NCBI GenBank assembly: GCA_018711655.1
Contig: DVIA01000014.1
Location: forward strand, 1 to 64,000
Length of the DNA stretch: 64,000 bases
Reading direction: 5' to 3'
From: Candidatus Pullichristensenella avicola
Lineage (GTDB): Bacteria; Bacillota; Clostridia; Christensenellales; Aristaeellaceae
Positions 50,715 through 59,912 of this stretch are shown in pieces. The notes under the pieces are model-generated. The model did not search any database, was not told the origin of the DNA, and was given only the letters and a program-made list of their open reading frames with translations. Position 1 is the first letter of the stretch; the number at the start of each line of letters is the position of its first letter. The translations under genes and the position numbers were made by a program.

Positions 50715-52193
50715 CTACAGCAGTATGCAGATCATGCCGCCAGTCCCCTCGTTGATGATCTTTTTCAGCGCCTCCTGCAATTTCATGCGCACATCCTCGG
50801 GCATGCGCGTCAATTTGCTGGCCAGGCCCTCGCGCACGAGGTCGTTGAGGGACTTGCCGAAAATCTCCGTTTCCCAGATGCCGGCGCGATTGTTCTCAAA
50901 TTCGCTGAGCAGATACTGCACCAGTTCCTCGGATTGTTTTTCCGTGCCGACGATGGGGTTGACCTCGGTGTCGATATCCACGCGGATCATGTGCAGCGAG
51001 GGCGCGCTGGCCTTGAGGCGCACGCCGAAACGCGAACCCTGGCGGACGATCTCCGGTTCCTCCAGCGTCAGTTCCTCCATTGAGGGCGTGACCAGGCCGT
51101 AGCCGGTTCTGCGCACGCTCTCCAGCGCGCCGGCGACGCGGTCGTACTCGCGCTTGGCGCTGACCAGCACCTTCATCAGTTCAAACAGATGTTCCTCGCC
51201 CTCGATCTCCTGGCCGCAGGCCTCGCCCAGCACCTGATAAAACAGCCCGTCGCGCAGGGAAAGGCGATAGTCGATGGCGCCCTCGCTCAGACGGATGTCC
51301 GCCACCGAAGCGTCCTCGGTATAGGGCAGTTCGCGAAGCGCCGCGCCCAGCAGCGCATGATCGCGCACGCGGCGCATTTCGCCCGCCGCGGCGCGCACGG
51401 CGTCCAGCACGGCGCTGGCCAGCCAGTGTTCCGCGTCCAGCGAAGTCAGCCACGATGGCGCGGCAATGCGAATTTCCGTCAACGGGAATTCAAACAGCAC
51501 GCTTTCCAGAAGGGCGTTGACGTCCTCCTCGCGCATGTTCATTGCGTCGATGGCCATCACCGGCACGCCGTAGCGCGCCTGCAGTTCCTCGCGCAGGCGG
51601 CGCGTCTCCGTCTCCTGCGGATGCGTGCTGTTGAGGACGACCACGAAGGGTTTTTCCAGCGCCTTCAGTTCGCCAATGACCCGCTCCTCCGCCTGCAGAT
51701 AGGCGCTGCGGGGGATGTCGGTGACGCTGCCGTCTGTAAGCACGACCACGCCGATGGTGGAATGCTCGCAAATGACCTTGCGCGTGCCGATCTCCGCGGC
51801 CTGTTCAAAGGGAATATCGTGATCGAACCAGGGCGTGCGCACCATGCGCGTCTGCCCGTCCTCGTCCAGGCCCAATACGCCGTCGATGAGGTAGCCCACG
51901 CAGTCCACCAGGCGCACGCGAAAGCTGGCCTCGTCGCGCAGTTGAATCTCCACGGCCTCGTTGGGCACGAATTTTGGCTGCGTCGTCATGATCGTCCGGC
52001 CCGCGCCGCTCTGGGGCAGTTCATCCTGCGCCCGCTCGCGGCGATGCTCGCCGGTCAGGTTCGGAAGCACAAGCAGTTCCATAAACCGCTTGATGAACGT
52101 TGACTTTCCGGTTCGCACGGGGCCGACGACGCCCAAATAGATATCGCCCTCGCATCGACCGGCGATGTCCCGATACAATGTGCTTTGATCCAT
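50715..52193 (-). CDS. spoIVA: Stage IV sporulation protein A (spore coat ATPase)
   Basis: A 492-residue cytoskeletal ATPase that forms the basement layer of the spore coat; the length is close to the Bacillus protein. The P-loop GVVGPVRTGKSTFIKRFMEL is near the N-terminus, with a TRAFAC-like domain (TTQPKFVPNEAV, VRLVDCVGYLIDG) and the conserved C-terminus (GKSLNDLVREGLASKLTRMP, ending INEGTGGMICILL). ATG 52193 follows GGGAGGCG. A sigma-E-like promoter lies upstream. Confidence 0.96.
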   Translation of the reverse strand: MDQSTLYRDIAGRCEGDIYLGVVGPVRTGKSTFIKRFMELLVLPNLTGEHRRERAQDELPQSGAGRTIMTTQPKFVPNEAVEIQLRDEASFRVRLVDCVGYLIDGVLGLDEDGQTRMVRTPWFDHDIPFEQAAEIGTRKVICEHSTIGVVVLTDGSVTDIPRSAYLQAEERVIGELKALEKPFVVVLNSTHPQETETRRLREELQARYGVPVMAIDAMNMREEDVNALLESVLFEFPLTEIRIAAPSWLTSLDAEHWLASAVLDAVRAAAGEMRRVRDHALLGAALRELPYTEDASVADIRLSEGAIDYRLSLRDGLFYQVLGEACGQEIEGEEHLFELMKVLVSAKREYDRVAGALESVRRTGYGLVTPSMEELTLEEPEIVRQGSRFGVRLKASAPSLHMIRVDIDTEVNPIVGTEKQSEELVQYLLSEFENNRAGIWETEIFGKSLNDLVREGLASKLTRMPEDVRMKLQEALKKIINEGTGGMICILL

Positions 52194-52226
52194 GGAACGC
52201 GCCTCCCACCACAATTTGCTGTTTTG

Positions 52227-52255
52227 AGGATATGTGCCCGGCCGGCGCGGTATGC
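52227..52255 (-). promoter_or_regulatory. Sigma-E-like promoter of spoIVA
   Basis: On the - strand GCATACC (52249-52255), a 14-bp spacer and CATATCCT (52227-52234), close to the sigma-E pattern. Bacillus spoIVA is sigma-E controlled. Confidence 0.62.
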
Positions 52256-52264
52256 GCGCAAGGC

Positions 52265-52293
52265 TTGCAATCCTACCGCGCAGGGTTTATAAT
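52265..52293 (+). promoter_or_regulatory. Promoter for the sortase gene
   Basis: TTGCAA (52265-52270), a 17-bp spacer and TATAAT (52288-52293), back to back with the spoIVA promoter. Confidence 0.8.
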
Positions 52294-52350
52294 GAAGGAA
52301 GCGGGCCGGACGGTTTTTGCGCAGCCCGACGACGCACCTGGAGGAGCGGC

Positions 52351-53463
52351 ATGTTCAGACATCTCAAAGCGCTGCTGCAATGGAAAAACGCCTCGCCGCG
52401 GGCGCGGCGCTATCGGTTGTTTTGCCTTGTGTGCGTGCTTTTGATTGCTTTTTGCATCGCGTATGTGGCCTATTGGTATATCGACCAGGGCCGCATCGAG
52501 GCCGAGGGCGCTTCCTACGGCGCCATGTATTCGCCGGCGCCGCTGACGACGGCCGCGCCCTCGCCCTTTGCAAACGAGACGGCGACGGCGGTTCCAACCG
52601 CCTCGCCTTCGCCCGCGCCCACATCAACCCCGAGCGCCGCGCCGACGCCCTCGATTTCCCCGAATGCGACGGCCGCGCCCACGGCCAGACAGACCGTTCC
52701 CCCAACGCTCCCGCCCGTCGCGGTACGCGCCGCTTCGCCCGCGCCGCTTCCCACGGCAACGCCGCAGCCGCGCGTGGTGGATGAAACGCGCGCGCCGCTG
52801 GCCACGCCGGATGAAAACACGCTTATCTACGCCCTGCCCACGCCCCCGCCGCCGCAGGAAAGCTTTTCCGAATTGCTGCTCTACAACCCGGACACGGTGG
52901 GCTACCTGATGATCGGCGATATCGTCGATCTGCCGGTGGTGCAGCGCGAGAACGACAACGAATACTACCTGACCCACGCCTTTTCCGGGGCGGAGGCGCG
53001 CGAGGGCGCGCTGTTTCTGGACGGCGCCAATCGCCTGGGCGACGAAAACCTCATCGTCTATGGCCACAACATGCGCAACGGAACCATGTTCGGGCAGCTT
53101 TCGTCCTTTGGCGAGCGCGAATTCCTGCTGGAAAACGCCGTGGTGCGCTTCGATACGCTTTATGAGAACGCCCTTTATGTGCCTTTCGCCATGTTCGAGG
53201 CCTCCATGGACGCAGAGGACGGCCACTATTTCGATGTGCGGCAGATCGTCTTTGACGAAACGTCGTATGAACTGTTTGTGCTGAAACTGCGCGCACGTTC
53301 CACCCTGGAGATTCCCGTGGAGGTTTCCTACGGCGATCAGCTTTTGACGCTGGTGACATGCAGTTACAACGACGACGACGGGCGCTACATCGTCGCCCTG
53401 CGCAAACTGCGCGCGGGAGAGACGGAGGAGGAGATGCGCGCGCTGATGGAGAGCGTCGAATAA
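52351..53463 (+). CDS. Class B-like sortase with long low-complexity stalk
   Basis: A 370-residue membrane-anchored transpeptidase. A signal anchor (about 22-46, YRLFCLVCVLLIAFCIAYVA) is followed by a Pro/Thr/Ala/Ser-rich stalk (about 60-155) and a sortase domain. Catalytic residues are His239 in VYGHNMRNGTMFGQL, Cys337 in LVTCSYNDDDGRY and Arg345. The YGHNM and TCSY contexts fit class B. The stalk would lift the domain away from the membrane. ATG 52351 follows GGAGGAG. No protein with a sorting signal is evident nearby. Confidence 0.88.
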   Translation: MFRHLKALLQWKNASPRARRYRLFCLVCVLLIAFCIAYVAYWYIDQGRIEAEGASYGAMYSPAPLTTAAPSPFANETATAVPTASPSPAPTSTPSAAPTPSISPNATAAPTARQTVPPTLPPVAVRAASPAPLPTATPQPRVVDETRAPLATPDENTLIYALPTPPPPQESFSELLLYNPDTVGYLMIGDIVDLPVVQRENDNEYYLTHAFSGAEAREGALFLDGANRLGDENLIVYGHNMRNGTMFGQLSSFGEREFLLENAVVRFDTLYENALYVPFAMFEASMDAEDGHYFDVRQIVFDETSYELFVLKLRARSTLEIPVEVSYGDQLLTLVTCSYNDDDGRYIVALRKLRAGETEEEMRALMESVE

Positions 53464-53511
53464 TAGACGAAGCCCCGCGTTCCGGAATGGAGCGCGGGGC
53501 CGTTTCCGCTC

Positions 53512-55227
53512 TTAGAGGCGATCAAGTATATCGTTTTTCTTTTTCTGAAATTCCTCGTCGGTGAGGATGCCCTGCTTATGCAGGCTCGCCAGTTTTTCCA
53601 ACGCCGCGAAGCCGTCCGCCTCGTCAGGGACGGGCTGGGACGCCGAAGTTGGCTCCGCTTTTGCGGGCTGGCTGTCATAGGCGGGCTGGGCCGCCGGGGC
53701 CGGCTCCGCTTTTGCGGGCTGGCTGTCATAGGCGGGCTGGGTCGCCGGGGCCAGATCCGCTTTTGCAGGCTGGCTGTCCTGCCGATTCTCAGAGGGCTGC
53801 GCCGCCTGCGCGGACGGGCGGCTCGAGGACGGCGGCGTGGTGTTGAAGCGCGGCGGATCGTATTGCTGCGCGGACGGCTCGTTCCAGCCGCCGCGCGCCG
53901 GGGCGTATTCCGAATATGGCGCGCCGTCCGCCGGGACAAGGCCGCCTGTGAGGATGCGAATAAAGTCCACAAAGGCCCAAATGCTGGTGACACCGCTGAA
54001 AATGAGGAAAATAGCGGCAAGGGCCATGGTCCCGCCCGCGTCCCCGCGCCTGTATATCGCGTCATACGCGGAGGAGATGTAGATGCTGTAGCCGATGATG
54101 GCGGAAACGAAGCCGGCGGTCTGGATGCCGCCAACTTTTTTGTAGCCCAGATAGTAGCGGTGCGCGCCGGTGCCGCCAAGGAAAAAGGCGAGCAGCGCCG
54201 CAACGACCTTGGAGCGCGATCCCATATTCTGTCCTCCCCTGTTCGCCGCTCCGGGCTGCGGCGCGGCGTCGTCTTCTGTCTCGTCCTCCTGCACGGGCGC
54301 CGTGTCGGCCTGCGCTGCGCCCGCGAGCGCGTTCAGCGCCACGCAGATCAGCAGCAGGGCGGCTTGCAGGGCGGACTGTATATAAAAATCAAGCCCACTA
54401 AAATTCATCAGGGTAGTCATCCCCGCCAGAATAAGCGCGGCGAGAAGCACGCGCACGAAGGCGAGGATGCGCGCATTGCCCCTGCGTTTGCGCAGAAAGG
54501 CAATGCCCGCGCCTGCGATGGCAAGGCAGAGGATGCTATCGAACGTATAATCGTCAAAGTAATTTGGGGCATGAAGCCGTAGCCGCACTATAAGCCAGAG
54601 CGCAGCCAGAGCGCTGAGCAGACCGGAGAGCAGATAGGCCGCGATCGCCTTCGCCGGCGAAGCCTTCCGCCTCGCCGAGACGGCAAAGGGCACGGCGGCG
54701 AGCAAGGCGAGGGCGAGCAGCAGCACGCTTGCCAGCGGCGAACGGCCCAGCATGCGTAAAAATTCGGATTCGAGACGAAGTAGATGTATTTGTGATCCGC
54801 CCGTCATCCAAAAGGCAACACCTATCCCGAGCGCACTGAGGGCGAACGAGCCGACCAATGGGAGCAGCGCGTGGCCGCGGCAAACGAAGACCGACAGCAG
54901 ACCGTTGAGCGCGCCCACCGCCGCGCCGATCAGCATCGAAAGCAGTATGGCGGCTGCCTCCGGCATGCCGGAGCCAGCCATCCAGAAGGCCAAAAGCGCT
55001 CCCGAGAGCGCCCCCACGCCTGCCTGCGAGACATCAAAGTATCCCAGAGAATGCGGCAGCGCCATCGCCATCGCAAACAGCGCCAGCGGCGCAGCTGTAC
55101 GCAGAGTGTTCAGCATTGTCCACCTACTAGCGGAAGCCACCGCCGCCAGCGCGATCGCGCAAAGGGCGATGTTTGCGATCAGCCATATCCTGTTATTCCT
55201 TTCCAGACGCCGTTCCTGTGTTTCCAT
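53512..55227 (-). CDS. ABC permease (BPD_transp_2)-TM2-SHOCT fusion protein
   Basis: A 571-residue protein in one frame. Residues 1-310 resemble RbsC-type sugar permeases (GYFDVSQAGVGALSGALLAF, DSILCLAIAGAGIAFLRKRRG, NFSGLDFYIQSALQAALLLI). Residues 335-440 hold a TM2 domain (LLAFFLGGTGAHRYYLGYKK) with extra helices. Then come a Pro/Ala-rich linker with three 17-residue repeats (DSQPAKAEPAPAAQPAY) and a SHOCT motif at the end (LEKLASLHKQGILTDEEFQKKK). ATG 55227 follows GGAGGGGGGA. A second ribosome site and ATG inside (54225) may yield the TM2-SHOCT part alone. No ATPase partner is adjacent. Confidence 0.75.
   Translation of the reverse strand: METQERRLERNNRIWLIANIALCAIALAAVASASRWTMLNTLRTAAPLALFAMAMALPHSLGYFDVSQAGVGALSGALLAFWMAGSGMPEAAAILLSMLIGAAVGALNGLLSVFVCRGHALLPLVGSFALSALGIGVAFWMTGGSQIHLLRLESEFLRMLGRSPLASVLLLALALLAAVPFAVSARRKASPAKAIAAYLLSGLLSALAALWLIVRLRLHAPNYFDDYTFDSILCLAIAGAGIAFLRKRRGNARILAFVRVLLAALILAGMTTLMNFSGLDFYIQSALQAALLLICVALNALAGAAQADTAPVQEDETEDDAAPQPGAANRGGQNMGSRSKVVAALLAFFLGGTGAHRYYLGYKKVGGIQTAGFVSAIIGYSIYISSAYDAIYRRGDAGGTMALAAIFLIFSGVTSIWAFVDFIRILTGGLVPADGAPYSEYAPARGGWNEPSAQQYDPPRFNTTPPSSSRPSAQAAQPSENRQDSQPAKADLAPATQPAYDSQPAKAEPAPAAQPAYDSQPAKAEPTSASQPVPDEADGFAALEKLASLHKQGILTDEEFQKKKNDILDRL
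53651..53790. repeat. 51-bp in-frame tandem repeat in the permease-TM2 gene
   Basis: Units begin near 53651, 53702 and 53753, a 51-bp period encoding 17 residues each (QPAKAE...YDS on the - strand). The third copy is partial and diverged. Confidence 0.88.
54223..54235 (-). promoter_or_regulatory. Internal ribosome site and ATG for the TM2-SHOCT part
   Basis: On the - strand GGGGAGG lies 7 bp before an in-frame ATG (54223-54225), residue 335 of the fusion. This start would give a 237-residue TM2-SHOCT protein (MGSRSKVVAALLAFFLGGTG). Confidence 0.6.
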
Positions 55228-55288
55228 TTTCGCAGATCCCCCCTCCATCGCTTTTCCCGGCAGCGCTCAGGCCGTCAGGCGTGATACC

Positions 55289-55294
55289 ATTATA
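55289..55294 (-). promoter_or_regulatory. -10 box for the permease-TM2 gene
   Basis: ATTATA on + reads TATAAT on the - strand, about 60 bp before the start codon. The -35 is weak. Confidence 0.5.
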
Positions 55295-55461
55295 CCCCTC
55301 CGCAAAATTCCGACGCATATTTCGCGTATTTCGTGTAAATGTATGCAATGCGTTCTTCACGGGATTTGCCGGCGCCGCGACAAACGAATGCGCCCGCCTG
55401 CCATGCGCGGCGGACGCAAAATTCACGGCGGGAAGCGCTTGCCTCCCGCCGGTTTCTCCAT

Positions 55462-56730
55462 TTATTCCGCTTTTTCCCCGCCCTTTGCGGCGGCGGCCGG
55501 GGCGTCGATCGCCGCGCCGCGCTTCTTTCCGCCCCGCGCGGAAAACGCCATGACCGCGCAGCCGACGAGCGCGGATACCGCGCCCCAGCGCAGCACGCCC
55601 GCCCAGAAGCGAATTTCCGCATATTCCTCCGTGCGGATGAACACGGGGCTGGCGGCGGCGCTGGTAAGCTGCCAGAAGCGATCTGTGATGGAGGAAAGCT
55701 CCACCAACACGTCCGGGATCCACTCGGTAAAGACGTACATCGGCTCCACGGCCAGCGCCAGCACGCCGAAGGCAGCGGCGACGATCAGCGCATAGCCCAC
55801 CGCCAGAACGCCGGCGCGCGGCAAAAGCGAGGGCAGCATATCGCGCAGGTACTCCGTTTTCAGCCGCGCGCGCGCGTTCGCTCCAAAGGCGGCAGCGCGC
55901 CGGTTCAGGCGGCGCAGCAGATACAAAACGCCATACAGCCCCAATACAACGGCCAGAACGCGGGCGATCATGCCGGCGCGCATGGCCTCCTTGTCGGTGT
56001 CGATAAAGGTGCCACCCGCCCGCCACGTCCTGCCGGCGGCCTCAAAGGCGCGCGAAGCGCCCGAGCGCGGCAGGGGGCGCGCGCACAGTTCGACGATCTC
56101 CATCTGCAGGCCGTCCTTGGCGGCGGCGGCGATGGGGATATAGGCCTGGTACTGCTCGTATTGGCCAACGCCGCGCGCATAGCGCGTTACGCCCACGACG
56201 CGATAGCGCTTTGCGCCGATCTCGAGGCTGCGGCCAACAGGATCGACGGTGGGAAACAGTTTGAACGCCAGCGGCTCATCCAGCGCGATCACGCGCGCGC
56301 CCGTTTGCAGTTCGTCCGCCGTCGGCAGCCGTCCCGCGACAAGATAGCGCGGATATACGCCAAACCAGTCCTCCCCCACCGCCGTCAGCGTGGCCGTGGC
56401 GGAGCCGCCCTCGCCCGAAAAGGCGAAGCCATAGTCTCTCGCGGCGATGGAAGCGCTTTCCAGCACCTCGCCCAGTTCCTCCTCCGCGCGCGCGTCCCAG
56501 GCGGCGACCAGGGTCGCCAGCGCGCTCTGTTCCGGCTCTGTCTGCGGCTGCGTTTCCGTCCCTGCCTCCGTCTGCGTCTCTTTCTGCGGCGCGGAGGCCG
56601 CCTCCTGCGGCGCAACGACGCAGTACTGCAACACCGAGGGCTGCGCGCGCAGCATGCACAGCGCCGCCGCCATCATCACAACGCCCAGCGCCAGCAGCCA
56701 CTTGCCGCGCAATTTCCGCTTTGCTTCCAT
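55462..56730 (-). CDS. MacB/FtsX-like ABC permease
   Basis: A 422-residue protein with one N-terminal helix (KWLLALGVVMMAAALCML), a large extracytoplasmic MacB-PCD-like domain (about 35-250; VAGRLPTADELQTGARVIALDEPLA, RYRVVGVTRYARG) and three later helices (about 255-275, 300-325 and 395-415). The layout is that of a MacB-type permease half, but no fused or adjoining ATPase is seen. The C-terminus is Lys/Ala-rich. It is encoded 1 bp after the HlyD-like adaptor, the usual MacA-MacB arrangement. Confidence 0.72.
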   Translation of the reverse strand: MEAKRKLRGKWLLALGVVMMAAALCMLRAQPSVLQYCVVAPQEAASAPQKETQTEAGTETQPQTEPEQSALATLVAAWDARAEEELGEVLESASIAARDYGFAFSGEGGSATATLTAVGEDWFGVYPRYLVAGRLPTADELQTGARVIALDEPLAFKLFPTVDPVGRSLEIGAKRYRVVGVTRYARGVGQYEQYQAYIPIAAAAKDGLQMEIVELCARPLPRSGASRAFEAAGRTWRAGGTFIDTDKEAMRAGMIARVLAVVLGLYGVLYLLRRLNRRAAAFGANARARLKTEYLRDMLPSLLPRAGVLAVGYALIVAAAFGVLALAVEPMYVFTEWIPDVLVELSSITDRFWQLTSAAASPVFIRTEEYAEIRFWAGVLRWGAVSALVGCAVMAFSARGGKKRGAAIDAPAAAAKGGEKAE

Positions 56731-56731
56731 A

Positions 56732-58069
56732 TCAGTTCACATACTCCATCACGGTCATATCCTCGCCGATCTCGCGATCCTCCATGTAGGCGATCTGCAT
56801 ATAGCTGAGGTCCTCGGCGATGCTGACGCTGCCTTCGGCCTCGGCCAGCACGGTGACAGGCTGCTTCTGCGTCACCAGGCTGTTGACCCCAAAGGCGCTC
56901 TGGCGCTGCTGCAGGACGTAGACATAGCGGTCCTCGCCCGCGCCGCGCACGGCGCTGGAGGGCAGAAGCGTGGTCGTATCGTTCGACCGATAGGCGACGC
57001 GAACGGTGAACTCGCCCGCCAGCATCGCAATCGAGCCGCCCAATTCGCGGATCATGCGCTCGGAAAGCTCGATATCGGCGTAGGTATCGCCGGAAACGGT
57101 CACGCCCGTGGAGGCGACGCTCGCCTCCACCGTGCCGCCACGAACGCTGTCGAAGGAGACTTCCATGCCGCGGGAGATGGTCAGCGTCGTAGCGCTGGTG
57201 TCCACGCGCAGCACCGGCGGCTTTTCCGCCGGACAGAAGGCGTAGGCGGCGGTGCCGGGATCGAAGCTCTCGCCGGCCTTGACGTTGACTTCCGTAACGA
57301 AGCCGGCCTGCGGCGCGGTCACGCTCTGCAGCGTCGTGCGCAAAACGCGCAGATCGACCATCTGCCGCTCGTAGTCCTCCATTTGCGTCTGATACTTCTG
57401 CCGATCGACGATATAGGCGCGCGCGGCGTCGGAGATATTGTAGCGCTCGGCGCTTTCCATGGCGTTTTCGGCCGCAGTGAGGGCGGCGGCGGCCTGCAGG
57501 TGCGCGGCCCATGCGGCGCGCAGTTCCTCCGAAGCGCCTTCAAGGAAAGCGCCGTCCATGCCGCTGAAGCCTTCGACGGCCATGAGCGCGTCGCGCTCGA
57601 TGCGCCGCTCCAATTCGTCCGCCTGCGCGGCGGCGAGGGCCTCGTAGGCCTCGGCCCAGGCCTCGTCCGTGGGGCGCAGACGCAGCCCGGCGTTTTTGCG
57701 TTCCACCTCGGCCAGTTGGGCGGCGGCCTCGTTGTAGCTGTCGCGCAGGGTATCCATGGTCTTGTCGTAATCGGCGATCTCGGCGGTAAACAGCACGTCG
57801 CCCGCCGCCACCTCGCTGCCCGGCTGCACGTTGACCGCGGTGACCGACAGCGACACGCCGTTTGCCTCTTCCAGCTTCACCTCCTCGGCGCCGGGGAAAA
57901 CCACTTTTCCGGTCAGTTCCACCTGCTGGGAAAAGCGCCCCTGGCGCGGCGTGAGGATCTTGACCTTCGCGGTGGTGATGGTGCGGATGGTGCCGGAAAA
58001 GAACATGCACAGGGCTACCACAACCGCGAAAACGATCAGGCCGCGCACGGCGACTTTTTTCAGTTTCAT
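56732..58069 (-). CDS. HlyD/MacA-like membrane fusion (adaptor) protein
   Basis: A 445-residue protein anchored by one N-terminal helix (VRGLIVFAVVVALCMFFSG). It has a split biotinyl-lipoyl-like domain (VELTGKVVFPGAEEVKL; VTAPQAGFVTEVNVKAGESFDPG) around a long helical hairpin (about 105-240, ELERRIERDALMAVEG), then beta-barrel regions. This is the adaptor layout of MacA/HlyD proteins. It lies between importer permeases and the MacB-like permease. ATG 58069 is chosen by the lack of a convincing upstream alternative. Confidence 0.82.
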   Translation of the reverse strand: MKLKKVAVRGLIVFAVVVALCMFFSGTIRTITTAKVKILTPRQGRFSQQVELTGKVVFPGAEEVKLEEANGVSLSVTAVNVQPGSEVAAGDVLFTAEIADYDKTMDTLRDSYNEAAAQLAEVERKNAGLRLRPTDEAWAEAYEALAAAQADELERRIERDALMAVEGFSGMDGAFLEGASEELRAAWAAHLQAAAALTAAENAMESAERYNISDAARAYIVDRQKYQTQMEDYERQMVDLRVLRTTLQSVTAPQAGFVTEVNVKAGESFDPGTAAYAFCPAEKPPVLRVDTSATTLTISRGMEVSFDSVRGGTVEASVASTGVTVSGDTYADIELSERMIRELGGSIAMLAGEFTVRVAYRSNDTTTLLPSSAVRGAGEDRYVYVLQQRQSAFGVNSLVTQKQPVTVLAEAEGSVSIAEDLSYMQIAYMEDREIGEDMTVMEYVN

Positions 58070-58083
58070 AGCGTCCCGTCCCC

Positions 58084-58941
58084 CTATTTTAGCTCCGTAA
58101 GCTGTATGCCGGAGAGGATATCCTTCTGGAAATAGAGATAGATCAGCAGCGCCGGCACGATGTAGAGCGCCGCGCCCGCGAACTCCACGCCGCTGGATTT
58201 TTCGCTGAGCTGGTTGAACATCACCGACAGCGGCATCAGGTTCGTCTGCCCGGCCAGATAGGTCAGCGGCTGTTCCACCAGGTTCCAGCAATCGGCAAAG
58301 GAAAGCGCCACCGCCGCGCCCAGAATGGGCCGGCATACCGGCAGGGCCACATGAAGGAAGCAGCGCAGCGTGCCCGCGCCGTCCACCTCCGCCGCCTCGA
58401 GAATTTCCTTGGGCAGCCCCACCATATACTGGCGCACCAGAAAAATATAAAACGGCGCAAAACATGTGGGCAGAATGACCGCCCATGCGGTGTTCAAAAG
58501 CCCCAACGCCCGCAGCGTAAGCACATTGGGCACCATCGTTACCTGAAAGGGCAGGAGCATCAGCATGATGACGCAAAAGAAAATGGCGTCGCGGCCCGGA
58601 AACTGAAAGCGGCTCAGGGCATAGGCCATCGCCGGAATCACCAGCGCCTGGCCAAGAAGGATCGCGCCGGCGTACATGGCCGAATTGAGCAGAAGCCGCA
58701 GCACCGATACGTCCTCGATGAGGATATTGTAATACTGGCTGAGCGAAAACACGCGCGGGGCGAGCTTGATCTCCATCCAGGCGGCGGCGTCATAGTTGCC
58801 GCGCGTTTCCATAAAGGCCTTGATCTCCTCCGGGGAGAAAAAGGAATACAGCGCCGTCAGCGCCACCGGCAGAAGAATAATCAGCGCGACGAGCGCGAGC
58901 ATGGCGCGGGAAAATATGTGCTTTTTTCGCATGGAACGCAT
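58084..58941 (-). CDS. Carbohydrate ABC transporter permease (MalG type)
   Basis: A 285-residue permease with six helices. The EAA loop reads ILEAAEVDGAGTLRCFLHVA. Family motifs are NSAMYAGAILLGQALVIPAM and YALSRFQFPGRDAIFF. It should pair with the MalF-type permease encoded 10 bp upstream. The substrate is unknown. Confidence 0.9.
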   Translation of the reverse strand: MRSMRKKHIFSRAMLALVALIILLPVALTALYSFFSPEEIKAFMETRGNYDAAAWMEIKLAPRVFSLSQYYNILIEDVSVLRLLLNSAMYAGAILLGQALVIPAMAYALSRFQFPGRDAIFFCVIMLMLLPFQVTMVPNVLTLRALGLLNTAWAVILPTCFAPFYIFLVRQYMVGLPKEILEAAEVDGAGTLRCFLHVALPVCRPILGAAVALSFADCWNLVEQPLTYLAGQTNLMPLSVMFNQLSEKSSGVEFAGAALYIVPALLIYLYFQKDILSGIQLTELK

Positions 58942-58951
58942 CGCGCGCCTC

Positions 58952-59848
58952 CTAGTTCAAACGGTCCTGCAGCCGCTTCTGCACAAAATACAGCGCGCCG
59001 AAAATGACAAAAACGATGACGGCAAAACTGTACGCGGCTGTGGTGACGTTCTGATAGTTGAGCTTGGAAAACATGTTGTTCATGTAGTTTTGCAGGGTAT
59101 AAACGGCCTCGTCCGGATAGGCGCCGCCGATAAAATACACTTCCTTGAATATCTTGAAGGCGTTGATCCACGAAAGCACGAACACCAGAAAGGCGCTGGG
59201 CACAATCATGGGCAGCGTGATGGTAAAGGCCTGCCGCCAGAACCCCGCGCCCTCCAGCCGCGCGAACTCATACAGCGGCTCGGGAATGGACTGCAGCGCC
59301 GCCAGAAAAATGATGACCGCAAACCCCAGGTTTTTCCACACGAACATGAGCACAACCGGCACGCGCAGCGCCGCGCCTTCCAGCCATGAAACGCGCGCAA
59401 ACCCCAGCGCCGTCACCAGGCGATTGACCACGCCGCCATAGTCGAACAGCACCAGCCAGATCAGAAGCATCGCAGAAGAGGGCATCAGATACGGCATGAG
59501 GATACTGCTGCGGAAAAACCCGCCGCCGGGCTTCAGGCGGTTGAGCAGCACCGCCAGCCCAAAGGAGAGCAGCCACACAAGCGGCGTACAGATCATCGAC
59601 AAAAGCAGCGTGTTCTTCAGCCCCAGCAGGAACATCTCGTTTTGCCAGATGCTTTTGTAATTGTCGAACCAGACGAAGGCATTCTGATAGCTTCCGTCGG
59701 TAAAGCTGTAATAAATGCCGCCGACAAACGGCACGATATAAAACAGCGTCAGGCCGATCAGGCCCGGCAGCAGATACAGAAGCGCCGATCGCTTTCGAGT
59801 AAACACATCCTGCCTCCCCCGCGCGGGCCGGCGCCGCGGCCCGCGCAT
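58952..59848 (-). CDS. Carbohydrate ABC transporter permease (MalF/UgpA type)
   Basis: A 298-residue permease with six helices (LLYLLPGLIGLTLFYIVPFV; KNTLLLSMICTPLVWLLSFG). The EAA-loop region is YEFARLEGAGFWRQAFTITL, and the C-terminal VYTLQNYMNNMFSKLNYQ is common in the family. The N-terminus before about residue 16 is uncertain. It follows the solute-binding protein gene by 64 bp. Confidence 0.9.
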   Translation of the reverse strand: MRGPRRRPARGRQDVFTRKRSALLYLLPGLIGLTLFYIVPFVGGIYYSFTDGSYQNAFVWFDNYKSIWQNEMFLLGLKNTLLLSMICTPLVWLLSFGLAVLLNRLKPGGGFFRSSILMPYLMPSSAMLLIWLVLFDYGGVVNRLVTALGFARVSWLEGAALRVPVVLMFVWKNLGFAVIIFLAALQSIPEPLYEFARLEGAGFWRQAFTITLPMIVPSAFLVFVLSWINAFKIFKEVYFIGGAYPDEAVYTLQNYMNNMFSKLNYQNVTTAAYSFAVIVFVIFGALYFVQKRLQDRLN

Positions 59849-59912
59849 ATCGCTTGCGCAGGCCGCGAAAGGCCCGCGCCTTTTCCAATCGCTTTTTGCG
59901 GCCGGTCGAAGA

